DNA of 64,000 bases, taken from NCBI RefSeq assembly GCF_016906305.1, contig NZ_JADDOL010000018.1, positions 1 to 64,000 on the forward strand. The letters are read 5' to 3'. This DNA is from Alloalcanivorax marinus. GTDB taxonomy: Bacteria; Pseudomonadota; Gammaproteobacteria; Pseudomonadales; Alcanivoracaceae. Positions within the stretch are counted from its first letter, which is position 1. The number at the start of each line of letters is the position of its first letter. Position numbers and translations under genes: made by a program. Positions 9,195 to 20,310 of the stretch are shown here, one piece after another. Below the pieces are notes generated by a model. The model did no database searches. It saw only the letters and a list, made by a program, of their open reading frames with translations, and had not been told where the DNA came from.

Positions 9195-9888
9195 GAATGT
9201 TGACGCCCGCTACGAAGGCTTCAAGGCCCTGGACGGCGTCTCCATGAACGTGGAGGCCGGCGAGCTGGTGGTGCTGCTGGGCGCCAACGGCGCCGGCAAG
9301 TCCACCCTGTTCAACACCATCAGCGGCCTGCTCAAGGCCAGTGCCGGGCGCATCAGCCTCAATGGCGAGGACGTCACCGGCAAGAAGCCGTCGGCGCTGG
9401 TGCAGGCCGGCGTGGTGCAATGTCCGGAAGGCCGCAAGTTGTTTCCGGAAATGTCGGTGCTGAAAAACCTGATGCTGGGCGGCTATGTACACCGCCGTGA
9501 TCGCGCCGGTATGAAAAAAACATTGGATCATGTCCTTGAAATGTTCCCGATTTTGAACGACAAAAAGGACGATGCGGCGGGCTCGCTCAGTGGCGGTCAG
9601 CAGCAGATGGTGGCGATCGGTCGCGCTCTGATGGGCCGTCCCAAGCTGCTGATGCTGGATGAACCGTCCCTGGGGCTGGCGCCGCTGGTGGTCAAGCAGG
9701 TGTTCGAGGCCGTGCAGTCCATCAACCGCGAGGGCACCACGGTGCTGCTGGCGGAACAGAATGCCTTCGCGGCGCTGAAAATCGCCACCCGCGCCTACGT
9801 GATCGAAAACGGTCGCCTGGTGATGGAAGGGGACCGCGAAGCCATGCTCGGCAATGAGGCGGTACGCAAGGCGTACATCGGTGCCTGA
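9181..9888 (+). CDS. livF: Liv-type ABC transporter ATP-binding protein LivF
   Basis: 235 residues. Walker A GANGAGKS is near residues 35-42, the signature is LSGGQQQM, Walker B is [13 protein letters not shown], and LLAEQN holds the H-loop equivalent. The short length and the [13 protein letters not shown] segment distinguish LivF from LivG. The ATG at 9181 is preferred because TGGGGAG lies 8 bp before it; a GTG at 9172 is too close to that site. It overlaps livG by 14 bp, which suggests coupled translation. It pairs with LivG to drive the importer. Confidence 0.9.
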   Translation: MLKLENVDARYEGFKALDGVSMNVEAGELVVLLGANGAGKSTLFNTISGLLKASAGRISLNGEDVTGKKPSALVQAGVVQCPEGRKLFPEMSVLKNLMLGGYVHRRDRAGMKKTLDHVLEMFPILNDKKDDAAGSLSGGQQQMVAIGRALMGRPKLLMLDEPSLGLAPLVVKQVFEAVQSINREGTTVLLAEQNAFAALKIATRAYVIENGRLVMEGDREAMLGNEAVRKAYIGA

Positions 9889-9960
9889 TCCGAATCAAAG
9901 AAAAAGCAGTTCATCAACACAACAATACCCCCACAAAAAACATTGGGAGAGAACAGCATC

Positions 9961-11124
9961 ATGAAATTGACCCGAACCTTTCGACGCCTCGCGGTCGCCA
10001 GCGCCGTGGCGCTGACCCTGGGCGGCGTGGCCCAGGCGGAAGAAGTGACCATCGGTTTCACCGGCCCGCTCAGCGGCGGCGCCGCCCTGTACGGTGAAAA
10101 CACCGTGGAAGGCCTGCGCATGGCCGCCACCGAAATCAACGAGGCCGGCGGCTTCGACGTGGACGGTGAAAACTACACCATCAAGATCGAAGCCCTGGAC
10201 GACAAATACTCGCCCAGCCAGGCGGCGGTGAACGGCAAGCGTCTTGTGCAGCAGTACAAGGCGCCGATCATCTTTACCCCGCACTCCGGCGGTACTTTCG
10301 CTCTGCAGGCGTTCAACGAGCGCGACGGCTTCCTGGTGATGTCCTACACCTCGGTGCCGGCGGTAACCGCCAAGGGCAACAAGCTGACCGTGAAGATTCC
10401 GCCGAACTTCACCGACTACCTGGTGCCGTTCGCCAAGATCACCATGGACCGCTTCGGCAAGAACATGGCGGTGGCCAACGCCACCCACGACTACGCCAAG
10501 TACTGGACCAAGGAATTCGTGCCGGTATGGCGCAAGATGGGCGGTGAAGTGGTCGCCACCAACCCGATGGACTACAACAAGTCCGCCGATTACTACACCG
10601 GCGTGAGCAAGGTGCTGGCCGAGAAGCCGGACGTGATGTTCGTGGGTGGCGCCTCCGAGCCCACCGGTCTGGTGGTGCGTCAGGCGCGCGAGCTGGGCTT
10701 CAAGGGCGGCTTCGTGATCATGGATCAGGCCAAGATCGATGAAGTGGCCAAGGTGTCCGGTGGTCTCGAGTCCCTGGAAGGCTCCGTGGGCGTGGTGCCG
10801 CTGGCCGACTACAACACCCCGGGCGCCGAGCGTTTCGTGAAGCTGTGGACGGAAAAGCATGACGGCGTGGCCACCTCGGAAACCGCCTACCACTACTTCG
10901 CCATGTACCTGCTGATGCACGCCATGCAGGAAGCCGGCTCCGTGGACGATCCCGCCGCCATCCGCGCCGCCATTCCGGAAGCGCTGAAGGACGTGGATCC
11001 GAAGCACAACCCCTACGACGTGACCGCAATCACCGACGACGGCAACCTGGGCGCCGAGCCGCAGATCGCCGAAGTGAAGGACGGCAAGGTGGTAATCCGC
11101 GAAACCCGGGACTACAAAGAGTAA
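9961..11124 (+). CDS. Periplasmic substrate-binding protein of the Liv-type importer
   Basis: 387 residues, type I periplasmic binding fold (Peripla_BP_6). Residues 1-26 form a signal peptide with AQA before the predicted cleavage, and the mature protein begins [14 protein letters not shown], the usual start of this family. The sequence [13 protein letters not shown] corresponds to the ligand-contact region, where amino-acid binders usually have a different pattern, so the ligand is probably not a standard amino acid. ATG at 9961 follows GGGAGA. It lies 72 bp after livF and is closed by a strong terminator at 11149, so it is the last gene of the importer operon. Confidence 0.88.
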   Translation: MKLTRTFRRLAVASAVALTLGGVAQAEEVTIGFTGPLSGGAALYGENTVEGLRMAATEINEAGGFDVDGENYTIKIEALDDKYSPSQAAVNGKRLVQQYKAPIIFTPHSGGTFALQAFNERDGFLVMSYTSVPAVTAKGNKLTVKIPPNFTDYLVPFAKITMDRFGKNMAVANATHDYAKYWTKEFVPVWRKMGGEVVATNPMDYNKSADYYTGVSKVLAEKPDVMFVGGASEPTGLVVRQARELGFKGGFVIMDQAKIDEVAKVSGGLESLEGSVGVVPLADYNTPGAERFVKLWTEKHDGVATSETAYHYFAMYLLMHAMQEAGSVDDPAAIRAAIPEALKDVDPKHNPYDVTAITDDGNLGAEPQIAEVKDGKVVIRETRDYKE

Positions 11125-11148
11125 GCCTCGGAATCACGCGGAAATCAG

Positions 11149-11175
11149 AAGGGCACCCGGTCGGGTGCCCTTTTT
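11149..11175 (+). terminator. Rho-independent terminator after the importer operon
   Basis: GGGCACCCG (11151-11159) and CGGGTGCCC (11162-11170) pair perfectly around a 2-base loop, with AA before and five T after. It separates the importer operon from the beta-oxidation operon. Confidence 0.9.
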
Positions 11176-11214
11176 GATTGCGCGGAACGGCCCCGGACTG
11201 GCCGTCCGCTAGAT

Positions 11215-11261
11215 AAAACCAAGTTTCAAATTATTGATAAAAGGCCCGTTTTTCCTATACT
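11215..11261 (+). promoter_or_regulatory. Shared dyad plus sigma70 promoter for the beta-oxidation operon
   Basis: AAAACCAAGTTTC (11215-11227) is followed by 6 bases, TTGATA (11234-11239), 16 bp and TATACT (11256-11261). This is the strongest -10 of the set and leaves a leader of about 90 nt before the ATG at 11358. Confidence 0.7.
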
Positions 11262-11357
11262 GGTGGGCCTGCACTTTAACCCTTTTCAAGGCCGCCGGAG
11301 ACGCCGGAAACATGGCGAAAAAAGACATTTCCGGGGCCTTCCGCTGAAGGAGGCATC

Positions 11358-13442
<2,085 letters not shown>

Positions 13443-13464
13443 GCCCCGCTAGAGAGAGGACACT

Positions 13465-14664
13465 ATGGATATTAACTACACCCCGGAAGAGCGCGCCTTT
13501 CGCGATGAAGTGCGCGGCTTCCTGAACGACAAGCTGCCGGCGGACATTGCCCGCAAGGTGAAAGAACACAAGCGCCTGGGCAAGGAAGACACCGTCCGCT
13601 GGCAGAAGATTCTCAACGAGCAGGGCTGGCTGGCCCTGCACTGGCCGAAGGAATACGGCGGCACCGGCTGGAGCCCGATCCAGAAGCACATCTTCGAGGA
13701 AGAGTGCGCGGAAGCCGGCGCCCCCACGGTGCTGCCGTTCGGCGTCAACATGGTCGCCCCGGTGATCATCAAGTTCGGCACCCAGGAACAGAAGGACCAC
13801 TACCTGCCGCGCATCCTGCGCAGCGACGACTGGTGGTGCCAGGGCTACTCCGAGCCCGGCGCCGGGTCCGACCTGGCCGGCCTGAAGACCCGCGCGGTGC
13901 GCGACGGCGATCACTACATCGTCAACGGTCAGAAGACCTGGACCACCCTGGGCCAGCACGCCAACATGATCTTCTGCCTGGTGCGCACCGACCCGGACGC
14001 CAAGAAACAGGAAGGCATCTCCTTCCTGCTCATCGACATGGAGAAAAGCGAAGGCATCACCGTGCGTCCGCTGATCACCCTGGACGGCGAGCATGAAGTC
14101 AACGAAGTGTTCTTCGACGACGTCAAGGTGCCGGTGGAAAACCTGGTCGGCGAAGAGAATAAAGGCTGGACCTGTGCCAAGTACCTGCTCACCTTCGAGC
14201 GCACCGGCATCGCCGGCGTGGGCGCGTCCAAGGCGGCCCTGGCGCACCTCAAGCAGGTGGCCCGCGAGCAGCAGGTCAACGGCAAGCCGCTGATCGAGGA
14301 ACCCCACTTCCGCGCCCGTCTGGCCGACGTGGAGATGGAGCTGATGTCCCTGGAGATGACCAACCTGCGCACCGTGGCGGCCGCCGAGGCCGGTGGCGTG
14401 CCCGGCGCGGAAAGCTCCTTCCTGAAGATCATGGGCACCGAGCTGCGCCAGGAGATCACCGATCTGTTCCGCCGCGCCGCCGGCCCTCACGCGCTGCCGT
14501 TCCTCCCCGAGGAAATGGCCGGTGATTTCGAAGGCCCCTACGTGGGTCCGGAATTCGCCGCCTCCGTGGCCAGCCGTTACTTCAACTTCCGCAAGCTCTC
14601 CATTTTCGGGGGCTCCAACGAAATTCAGAAGAACATCATCTCCAAGATGATTCTCGGTCTGTAA
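13465..14664 (+). CDS. Acyl-CoA dehydrogenase, PimC-like catalytic subunit
   Basis: 399 residues. It follows the hydratase/dehydrogenase by 22 bp. YSEPGAGSDLAGLKT is the flavin/substrate motif. Near the C-terminus, where medium-chain enzymes have YEGT, it reads FGGSNEIQ, so the base is not there. Glu245, in LLTFERTG, is at the alternative position used by long-chain, isovaleryl and PimC/ChsE-type enzymes. It is therefore predicted to be active. It oxidises the alpha-beta bond of an acyl-CoA and passes electrons to ETF. The partner gene 12 bp downstream lacks a catalytic Glu, which suggests a heteromeric enzyme. Confidence 0.88.
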   Translation: MDINYTPEERAFRDEVRGFLNDKLPADIARKVKEHKRLGKEDTVRWQKILNEQGWLALHWPKEYGGTGWSPIQKHIFEEECAEAGAPTVLPFGVNMVAPVIIKFGTQEQKDHYLPRILRSDDWWCQGYSEPGAGSDLAGLKTRAVRDGDHYIVNGQKTWTTLGQHANMIFCLVRTDPDAKKQEGISFLLIDMEKSEGITVRPLITLDGEHEVNEVFFDDVKVPVENLVGEENKGWTCAKYLLTFERTGIAGVGASKAALAHLKQVAREQQVNGKPLIEEPHFRARLADVEMELMSLEMTNLRTVAAAEAGGVPGAESSFLKIMGTELRQEITDLFRRAAGPHALPFLPEEMAGDFEGPYVGPEFAASVASRYFNFRKLSIFGGSNEIQKNIISKMILGL

Positions 14665-14676
14665 GGAGACGCGAAC

Positions 14677-15828
14677 ATGGATTTCAAACTCAACGACGAG
14701 CAGCGCATGCTCGAAGAGACCGTGGGTCGTCTGGTCCGTGACACCTACACCTTCGACGCGCGCAACAAGATCCTGGAGTCCGATCAGGGCTTCAGCGCCG
14801 ACATGTGGAACCAGTTCGCCGAGCTGGGCCTGCTGGGCGTGCCGTTCTCCGAGGAAGCCGGCGGCTTCAACGGCGGCGGCCCGGAACTGATGGTGGTGGC
14901 CGAAGGCTTCGGTCGCGGTCTGGTGGTGGAGCCCTACCTGGCCACCGTGGTGCTGTCCGGCACCCTGATCGACAAGCTTGGCAACGACGCCCAGAAAGAG
15001 CAGTGGGTGGCGGCGATCATCGGCGGTGAAACCCGCTTCGCCCTGGCCGCCTACGAGCCCCAGGGCCGCTACGACCACACCGTGGTCGACACCAGCGCCA
15101 AAAAAGACGGCGACGGCTACGTGCTGAGCGGCGAGAAGGCCGTGGTGCTGCACGGTGACAGCGCCGACCAGCTGGTGGTGATCGCCCGTACCGCCGGCAA
15201 CGCCGGCGACCGGGACGGCCTCAGCGCCTTTATCGTGCCCGCCGACGCGGACGGCGTGACCCGCAAGGGCTACGCCACCATCGACGGTCTGCGCGCCGCC
15301 GAAATCACCCTGAGCAACGTCAAGGTGGACGGCGACGCCCTGCTGGGCGAGGAAGGCCAGGCCATCGACGCCCTGGAAGCGACCCTGGATCTGGCCCTGA
15401 TCACCCTGTGCGCGGAAGCCTCCGGCGCCATGGAAGTGGCCTGCGACCAGACCCTGGACTACATCAAGGAACGCCAGCAGTTCGGCGTGCCGATCGGCAA
15501 GTTCCAGGCCCTGCAGCACCGCATGGTGGAAATGCGCATGGAACTGGAAAAAGTGCGCTCCATCACCATGCTGGCGGCCTGCAGCCTGGATGCCCCGGCG
15601 GACCTGCGCAAGAAGCGCATCTCCGCGGCCAAGGCCCAGGTCGGCAAATCCGGCCGCAAGGTGGCCGAGGAAGCGATCCAGCTGTTCGGCGGCATGGGCA
15701 TGATGGAAGAAACCCCGGTTTCCCATTACGCCAAGCGCATCGTGATGATCGACCACTGGTTCGGCGACCGGGAATACCATCTGGGTGTTCTGGAAACGCT
15801 GATCGACGTGGACGACCACGCGGCGTAA
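14677..15828 (+). CDS. Acyl-CoA dehydrogenase homologue, PimD-like, probably non-catalytic subunit
   Basis: 383 residues with the acyl-CoA dehydrogenase fold along its whole length. Both known sites for the catalytic Glu lack it: the alternative site region reads TLDLALITL and the C-terminal site reads HWFGDREYHLG instead of YEGT. The MTEP-type motif is also degraded (YEPQGRYDH). The GGMGMMEETP segment that contacts FAD at the subunit interface is kept. Such partners occur in PimC/PimD and in the ChsE1/ChsE2 sterol enzymes, where two different subunits share each active site. It is the last gene of its operon; a terminator starts 4 bp after the stop. Confidence 0.85.
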   Translation: MDFKLNDEQRMLEETVGRLVRDTYTFDARNKILESDQGFSADMWNQFAELGLLGVPFSEEAGGFNGGGPELMVVAEGFGRGLVVEPYLATVVLSGTLIDKLGNDAQKEQWVAAIIGGETRFALAAYEPQGRYDHTVVDTSAKKDGDGYVLSGEKAVVLHGDSADQLVVIARTAGNAGDRDGLSAFIVPADADGVTRKGYATIDGLRAAEITLSNVKVDGDALLGEEGQAIDALEATLDLALITLCAEASGAMEVACDQTLDYIKERQQFGVPIGKFQALQHRMVEMRMELEKVRSITMLAACSLDAPADLRKKRISAAKAQVGKSGRKVAEEAIQLFGGMGMMEETPVSHYAKRIVMIDHWFGDREYHLGVLETLIDVDDHAA

Positions 15829-15831
15829 CCC

Positions 15832-15861
15832 AAAAAGGGCGGCCCGCGGGCCGCCCTTTTT
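15832..15861 (+). terminator. Rho-independent terminator after the beta-oxidation operon
   Basis: A 14-bp perfect inverted repeat (AAAAAGGGCGGCCC, then two bases, then its complement ending in TTTTT) at 15832-15861. It can work in both directions because of the flanking A and T tracts. Confidence 0.92.
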
Positions 15862-15876
15862 AGTTGCCCTAATTCT

Positions 15877-15940
15877 CCGTAGGAGCGACTTCAGTCGCGA
15901 TCAACCGCCTTGGCAATCGCGACTGAAGTCGCTCCTGCGG
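15877..15940. repeat. REP pair, inverted
   Basis: Two copies of the REP unit GTAGGAGCGACTTCAGTCG plus CGAT face each other at 15877-15901 and 15916-15940 with a 14-bp spacer. Each unit is itself an imperfect hairpin. It belongs to the same family as the copies at 19401, 22430, 27176, 48097, 51115 and 62813. Confidence 0.9.
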
Positions 15941-15977
15941 TGTGTCACGAATAACAAATTTATCGGGAGAGAGCATC

Positions 15978-17009
15978 ATGACCGTCAATCGCCAGATCAT
16001 TCTCGCCAAACGTCCCACCGGCATGCCCGGTGACGAAAACCTGAAACTCCAGGAAGGCAGTGTCCCGGAAGTGGGCGAGGGCCAGGTACTGGTCCGTACC
16101 ATCTATCTGTCCCTGGACCCCTACATGCGCGGCCGCATGAGCGCCGCCAAGTCCTACGCCGCCAGCGTGGAAGAGGGCGCCGTCATGGAAGGCGCCACCG
16201 TGGGCCAGGTGGTGGAATCCCGCAGCGGTGATTTCAAGCAGGGTGACTATGTGCTGTGCCCGGGCGGCTGGCAGGAGTATTCCGTCAACAACCCGAAAAT
16301 GATGCGCAAGCTGGACCCGGCCCAGGCGCCGATCAGCACCGCCGTGGGCGTGCTCGGCATGCCCGGCTTCACCGCCTACGTGGGCCTGGCCGAGATCGGC
16401 AAGCCGCAGAAAGGCGAAACCGTGGTGGTGTCCGCCGCCGCCGGCGCGGTGGGCCAGGTGGTCGGCCAGATCGCCAAAATCCAGGGTTGCCGCGTGGTCG
16501 GCGTGGCCGGCGCCGAGGACAAGTGCAAGCACGTGGTGGAGGCCTACGGCTTTGACGCCTGCGTCAACTACAAGGACGCGGACTTCCGCGACCAGCTGAA
16601 AAAAGCCTGCCCGGACGGCATCGACGTCTATTTCGAAAACGTGGGCGGCGACACCTTCGACGCGGTGATGGAGCTGGTCAACGACTTCGCCCGGATTCCG
16701 GTGTGCGGCCGCATCGCCCACTACAACGACACGGAAATGCCCCAGGGCCCGGACCGCCTGCCCGGTTTCATGGGCAAGGTGCTGGTCAAGCGTCTGCTGA
16801 TCAAAGGCTTTATCCAGTTCGATTACGCCCACCGTGGCCCGGACTTCCAACGGGACATGAGCGCCTGGATCCGCGACGGCAAGGTCAAGTATCAGGAAGA
16901 CGTGGTGGACGGCCTGGAGAACGCGGTGAGCGCCTTCCAGGGCCTGCTGCAGGGCAAGAACCGGGGCAAGCTGCTGGTGCGCGTCGGCGAAGACCCGACC
17001 CTGAACTGA
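15978..17009 (+). CDS. NADP-dependent MDR oxidoreductase (prostaglandin/leukotriene reductase, CurA-like)
   Basis: 343 residues of the zinc-independent medium-chain reductases. YLSLDPYMRGRM near residues 43-54, GMPGFTAYVGL, and VVSAAAGAVGQVVGQ (NADP loop) are diagnostic of the PTGR/CurA branch, which reduces alpha,beta-unsaturated ketones or aldehydes. There are no zinc-ligand Cys clusters. ATG at 15978 has GGGAGAG before it. It follows a REP pair and is 10 bp from the MFS gene, with which it is probably cotranscribed. In this setting it may reduce an enone intermediate or detoxify lipid-derived enals. Confidence 0.88.
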   Translation: MTVNRQIILAKRPTGMPGDENLKLQEGSVPEVGEGQVLVRTIYLSLDPYMRGRMSAAKSYAASVEEGAVMEGATVGQVVESRSGDFKQGDYVLCPGGWQEYSVNNPKMMRKLDPAQAPISTAVGVLGMPGFTAYVGLAEIGKPQKGETVVVSAAAGAVGQVVGQIAKIQGCRVVGVAGAEDKCKHVVEAYGFDACVNYKDADFRDQLKKACPDGIDVYFENVGGDTFDAVMELVNDFARIPVCGRIAHYNDTEMPQGPDRLPGFMGKVLVKRLLIKGFIQFDYAHRGPDFQRDMSAWIRDGKVKYQEDVVDGLENAVSAFQGLLQGKNRGKLLVRVGEDPTLN

Positions 17010-17019
17010 CGGCGTCCCG

Positions 17020-18468
17020 ATGTCAGACAATCCGGCCGTGGCGCGTTTGTTCGAGCGCCACGGCCCCCGTTATCGATGGTTCGCCACCGTCACGGTGATG
17101 CTCGGCACCCTGTCCGTGGTGCTGGCCTCCACCATTATCAACGTGGCGGTGCCGTCGATCATGACCCAATACGCGCTGGAGCAGGACCAGGTCCACTGGC
17201 TCGCCACCGGTTTTCTGGCGGCGATGACCGTGGGCATGCTGCTCAACGCCTGGGCGGTGGCCCGCTTTGGTTCCCGTGGCGCCTTTCTGCTGGCCATGGG
17301 CGTGTTCGTGGCCGCCTCCCTGCTGGGCGGTTTCGCCAACGGGTTTCCGGTGCTGGTGCTGGCGCGGGTGGTCCAGGGGGTAATGGCCGGCATGATCCAG
17401 CCGCTGGCCATGATCACCATCTTCCAGGTGTTTCCGCTGCACAAGCGCGGCCAGGCCATGGGCATCTATGGCATGGGCGTGATTCTGGGGCCGGCCATCG
17501 CGCCGGCGCTGGGCGGCGTGCTGGTGGACGCCTGGTCCTGGCGCGCCACCTTTTTCGTGGTGCTGCCGGCCTGCGCCCTGGCCATGGCCCTGGGACGCGC
17601 CTTTCTGCCCAACCACCGGGAAGCGGAAGCGCCGCGCCTGGACTGGGCCGGCCTGGCGCTGCTCAGCCTGGGGCTCACCGCCACCCTGTGGGCCATGGCC
17701 TCCGGGCTGCGGCGCGGCTGGCTGGAGCCCTGGCTGTTGAGTGCCCTGGTGGGCGGCCCGCTGCTGCTGATCGCCTTCGTGCTCTGGCAACGCCGTGCCA
17801 CCCACCCGCTGTTTGATCTGCGGGTGTTCGCCACGCCCGGCTTCGGCGGCGGCTTCCTGCTGTCCATGGCGATCGGCGCCGGGGTGTTCGCCTCCACCTA
17901 CATGTTCCCGCTCTACTTCCAGCAGGTGTCCGGGTTCAGCGCCTCCGCCTCCGGGCTGATGCTGATGCCCGCCGGGCTGGCCATGGCGTTCATCTTTCCG
18001 CTCGTCGGCTACCTCACCGACCGCTGGCCGCTCACCGGTCTGGTGGCCACCGGGCTGCTGTTCTTTATCGCCAGCATGGTGCTGATGCGCGCCGCCGACC
18101 CGACCACCGCCGGGGTCTGGCTGGTGACCTGGGCGGTGCTGGCACGGCTGGCCATGGGCCTGATGATGCCGCCGGTGACCACCGGCAGCCTGATGATGTT
18201 GCCGCCGGCGCTGATTTCCCAGGGCTCCGGCATCATCAACTTCGGCCGCCAGATCGGCGGTGCCCTGGGCATCAACCTGTGCGCCATCTGCGTACAATTC
18301 TTTTCCGACCGGTACTGGCAGGCTTACCCGGAGGCCGGTCACCCCCGCGCCTTCGAGGTGGGCTTCGACGATGCCTATCTGATGCTGTTCATTGTTTTCG
18401 TTCTTGGCTTCTGGCCCCTGCGCGCGCTGCGCCGGGGCGAGCGACGTTTGCACGCGGAGAAATCCTGA
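17020..18468 (+). CDS. MFS drug/solute efflux permease, DHA2 (EmrB/QacA) family
   Basis: 482 residues with about 14 hydrophobic helices. NVAVPSI in the first helix and GVILGPAIAPALGG in helix 5 match motifs D1 and C of proton-driven antiporters of the DHA2 family. No EmrA-type adaptor gene is nearby. It starts 10 bp after the MDR oxidoreductase and its TGA overlaps the ATG of the next gene by one base, so three genes form a unit. Export of a toxic acid or solvent is plausible; the substrate is unknown. Confidence 0.88.
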   Translation: MSDNPAVARLFERHGPRYRWFATVTVMLGTLSVVLASTIINVAVPSIMTQYALEQDQVHWLATGFLAAMTVGMLLNAWAVARFGSRGAFLLAMGVFVAASLLGGFANGFPVLVLARVVQGVMAGMIQPLAMITIFQVFPLHKRGQAMGIYGMGVILGPAIAPALGGVLVDAWSWRATFFVVLPACALAMALGRAFLPNHREAEAPRLDWAGLALLSLGLTATLWAMASGLRRGWLEPWLLSALVGGPLLLIAFVLWQRRATHPLFDLRVFATPGFGGGFLLSMAIGAGVFASTYMFPLYFQQVSGFSASASGLMLMPAGLAMAFIFPLVGYLTDRWPLTGLVATGLLFFIASMVLMRAADPTTAGVWLVTWAVLARLAMGLMMPPVTTGSLMMLPPALISQGSGIINFGRQIGGALGINLCAICVQFFSDRYWQAYPEAGHPRAFEVGFDDAYLMLFIVFVLGFWPLRALRRGERRLHAEKS

Positions 18469-19388
18469 TGACCGATTCCCAACCCCATGCTCTGATCATC
18501 GGCGCCGGCGCCATCGGCAGCTTCTACGGCGCCATCCTCAAGCGCGCCGGCTGCACGGTGAGCGCCGTGGTGCGCTCCGAATACGACGCCATCAAGGCCA
18601 ACGGCTTTCAGTTCGAGAGCCCGCTGGGGGACATTTCCTGGGCGCCGGACCGGCTCTACAAGGACGGCGATGCCCCGGACGCGGTGCCGGACTATGTGAT
18701 CCTCGCCACCAAGGTGCTGCCCGGCAGTGACCGCGCCGCCCTGGTCAAACCCTGGGTGGGCGAGGGCACCCGCATCGTGCTGATTCAGAACGGCCTGGAC
18801 ATCGAGCGGGAACTGGCCGACGCCTACCCGGACAACCCGATCATCAGCTGTCTGGCGTTCGTGGCGGTGAGCCGCCAGGGGCCGGGCCGCATCAAGCACA
18901 ACGCCTATGGCCGTCTGGTAATGGGCCGTTTTCCCAAAGGCGCCGACGCGCACTGCGAGGCGCTGCGGGACCTGTTCGTGGCCGGTGGCATCGACATCAA
19001 GCTGGCCGACGACGTGGTCCGCGAGCGCTGGCTCAAGTGCGTCTGGAACACGCCCTTCAATCCGCTCTCGGTGCTGGCCAACGGCGCCGACACCCTGACC
19101 ATGCTGGACGCGCCCGGCGGCGAGAAACTGGTGCGTGAACTGATGGACGAGGTGATGGCCACCGCCGCCGCCGACGGCTACCCGCTGCCGCCGCAACTGC
19201 CCGACAGCAATATCGAAGGCACCCGCAAGATGCCCGCCTACAAGAACAGCATGGCGCTGGATTATCTGAACGGCCGGCCCATCGAGCTGGACGCCATTCT
19301 CGGCAACGTGGTGGCCATCGCCCAGAAGCACGATGTCGCCGTGCCGCGTCTGGAAACCATGCTGGCGGCGCTGCGCATGCGCGCCTGA
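18468..19388 (+). CDS. Ketopantoate reductase-like protein (ApbA/PanE family)
   Basis: 306 residues. The N-terminal IIGAGAIGSFYGAIL is the NADPH loop of PanE. LIQNGLD (Asn in the usual QNG motif), RERWLKCVWNTPFNPLS with the catalytic Lys and Asn, and MALDYLNGRPIELDAILG in the C-terminal domain follow family order. PanE reduces 2-dehydropantoate in pantothenate synthesis, but this family has many paralogs acting on other 2-keto acids. Because it overlaps an MFS gene in a catabolic region and has no pan gene nearby, a paralog role is more likely. Confidence 0.85.
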   Translation: MTDSQPHALIIGAGAIGSFYGAILKRAGCTVSAVVRSEYDAIKANGFQFESPLGDISWAPDRLYKDGDAPDAVPDYVILATKVLPGSDRAALVKPWVGEGTRIVLIQNGLDIERELADAYPDNPIISCLAFVAVSRQGPGRIKHNAYGRLVMGRFPKGADAHCEALRDLFVAGGIDIKLADDVVRERWLKCVWNTPFNPLSVLANGADTLTMLDAPGGEKLVRELMDEVMATAAADGYPLPPQLPDSNIEGTRKMPAYKNSMALDYLNGRPIELDAILGNVVAIAQKHDVAVPRLETMLAALRMRA

Positions 19389-19400
19389 GGGAAGGGGAGA

Positions 19401-19456
19401 ATCGCGACTGAAGCTGCTCCTACGAGCTCTCCTGTAGGAGCGACTTCAGTCGCGAT
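19401..19456. repeat. REP pair, inverted
   Basis: ATCGCGACTGAAGCTGCTCC at the left and its near-complement GTAGGAGCGACTTCAGTCG plus CGAT at the right, with AGCTCT between. It sits between the convergent ends of the PanE-like gene and the aldolase gene and may act as a bidirectional terminator or mRNA-end stabiliser. Confidence 0.9.
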
Positions 19457-19469
19457 CAATAACGCCCGA

Positions 19470-20225
19470 TCAGGTGGCGTAATCGCTGCCAATCCGCTCC
19501 AGCTTGCGCAGCAGCGCCGGCCAGGTCAGCTTGCTGGCCATGCCCAGCTGTTTGGACTGCTCGGAGGTGGTGTCGGTGGCCTGTTGCGAGGGCAGGTAGG
19601 GCTCGCCCTGGCCCAGGGTGCGCACCTGAATCTCGGCGGCCTTCATCAGGAAGTACATATAGGTGAAGGCCTCGCCCACGTCGCGGCCCACGGTCAGGGT
19701 GCCGTGGTTGCGCAGCAGCATCATGTTCTTGTCGCCCAGATCGCGGATCAGCCGTTCCCGTTCGTCCAGGTTCAGCGCCACGCCTTCATAGTCGTGGAAG
19801 GCGATGTGGTCCAGGCACAGCATGGCGGTCTGGCTGAGCGGCAGCAGGCCGTCCTTGTGAGCGCTCACCGCCACGCCGTCCGGCGCGTGCAGGTGCAGCA
19901 CCGCGCCGGCTTCCTCGCGGGCCATGTGCACGGCGCTGTGGATGGTGAAGCCGGCCGGGTTGACCCGGTTGGTGGCGCCCGGATCGACGATCTCGCCGTC
20001 CCGGTCCACCTTCACCAGGGAGGAGGCGGTGATCTCGTCGAACAGCATGCCGTAGGGGTTGATCAGAAAATGATGCTCCGGCCCCGGCACGCGGGCGGAC
20101 AAATGAGTGAACACCAGGTCTTCCCAGTCGTACAGCGCCACCAGGCGGTAGGCGGCGGCCAGGTCCTTGCGCACTTCCCACTCTTCGTGACTCATGGTGC
20201 TCTGGCGAGCGGTTGCTTCGGTCAT
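19470..20225 (-). CDS. Class II aldolase/adducin family protein
   Basis: 251 residues. The zinc ligands of class II aldolases are recognisable: HLHAPDGVAVSAH gives the first histidines and LLRNHGTLTVG the last. LVFTHLSARVPG and FLINPYGMLFDEIT are typical N-terminal family segments. Members include L-fuculose-phosphate aldolase, methylthioribulose-phosphate dehydratase and many uncharacterised proteins; the low similarity to sugar aldolases at the ends means the reaction is open. GAGGTG precedes the ATG. A copy of the shared dyad lies 21 bp upstream of the start. Confidence 0.85.
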   Translation of the reverse strand: MTEATARQSTMSHEEWEVRKDLAAAYRLVALYDWEDLVFTHLSARVPGPEHHFLINPYGMLFDEITASSLVKVDRDGEIVDPGATNRVNPAGFTIHSAVHMAREEAGAVLHLHAPDGVAVSAHKDGLLPLSQTAMLCLDHIAFHDYEGVALNLDERERLIRDLGDKNMMLLRNHGTLTVGRDVGEAFTYMYFLMKAAEIQVRTLGQGEPYLPSQQATDTTSEQSKQLGMASKLTWPALLRKLERIGSDYAT

Positions 20226-20245
20226 TGCGGCACCTCGTTTGTTGT

Positions 20246-20258
20246 GAAATAGTGTTTC
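20246..20258. promoter_or_regulatory. Shared dyad upstream of the aldolase gene
   Basis: GAAATAGTGTTTC fits the RRAAY-N3-RTTYC pattern seen in five promoters of this region. Here it lies close to the start codon (20225, minus strand) and no TTGACG follows, so it would sit near or below the transcription start. The gap 20226-20310 holds only this and an AT-rich stretch. Confidence 0.45.
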
Positions 20259-20310
20259 ATTAATATAACAACCGTATTGATTTATGCACCCGTTTCCCGG
20301 CGCCGCTGAC

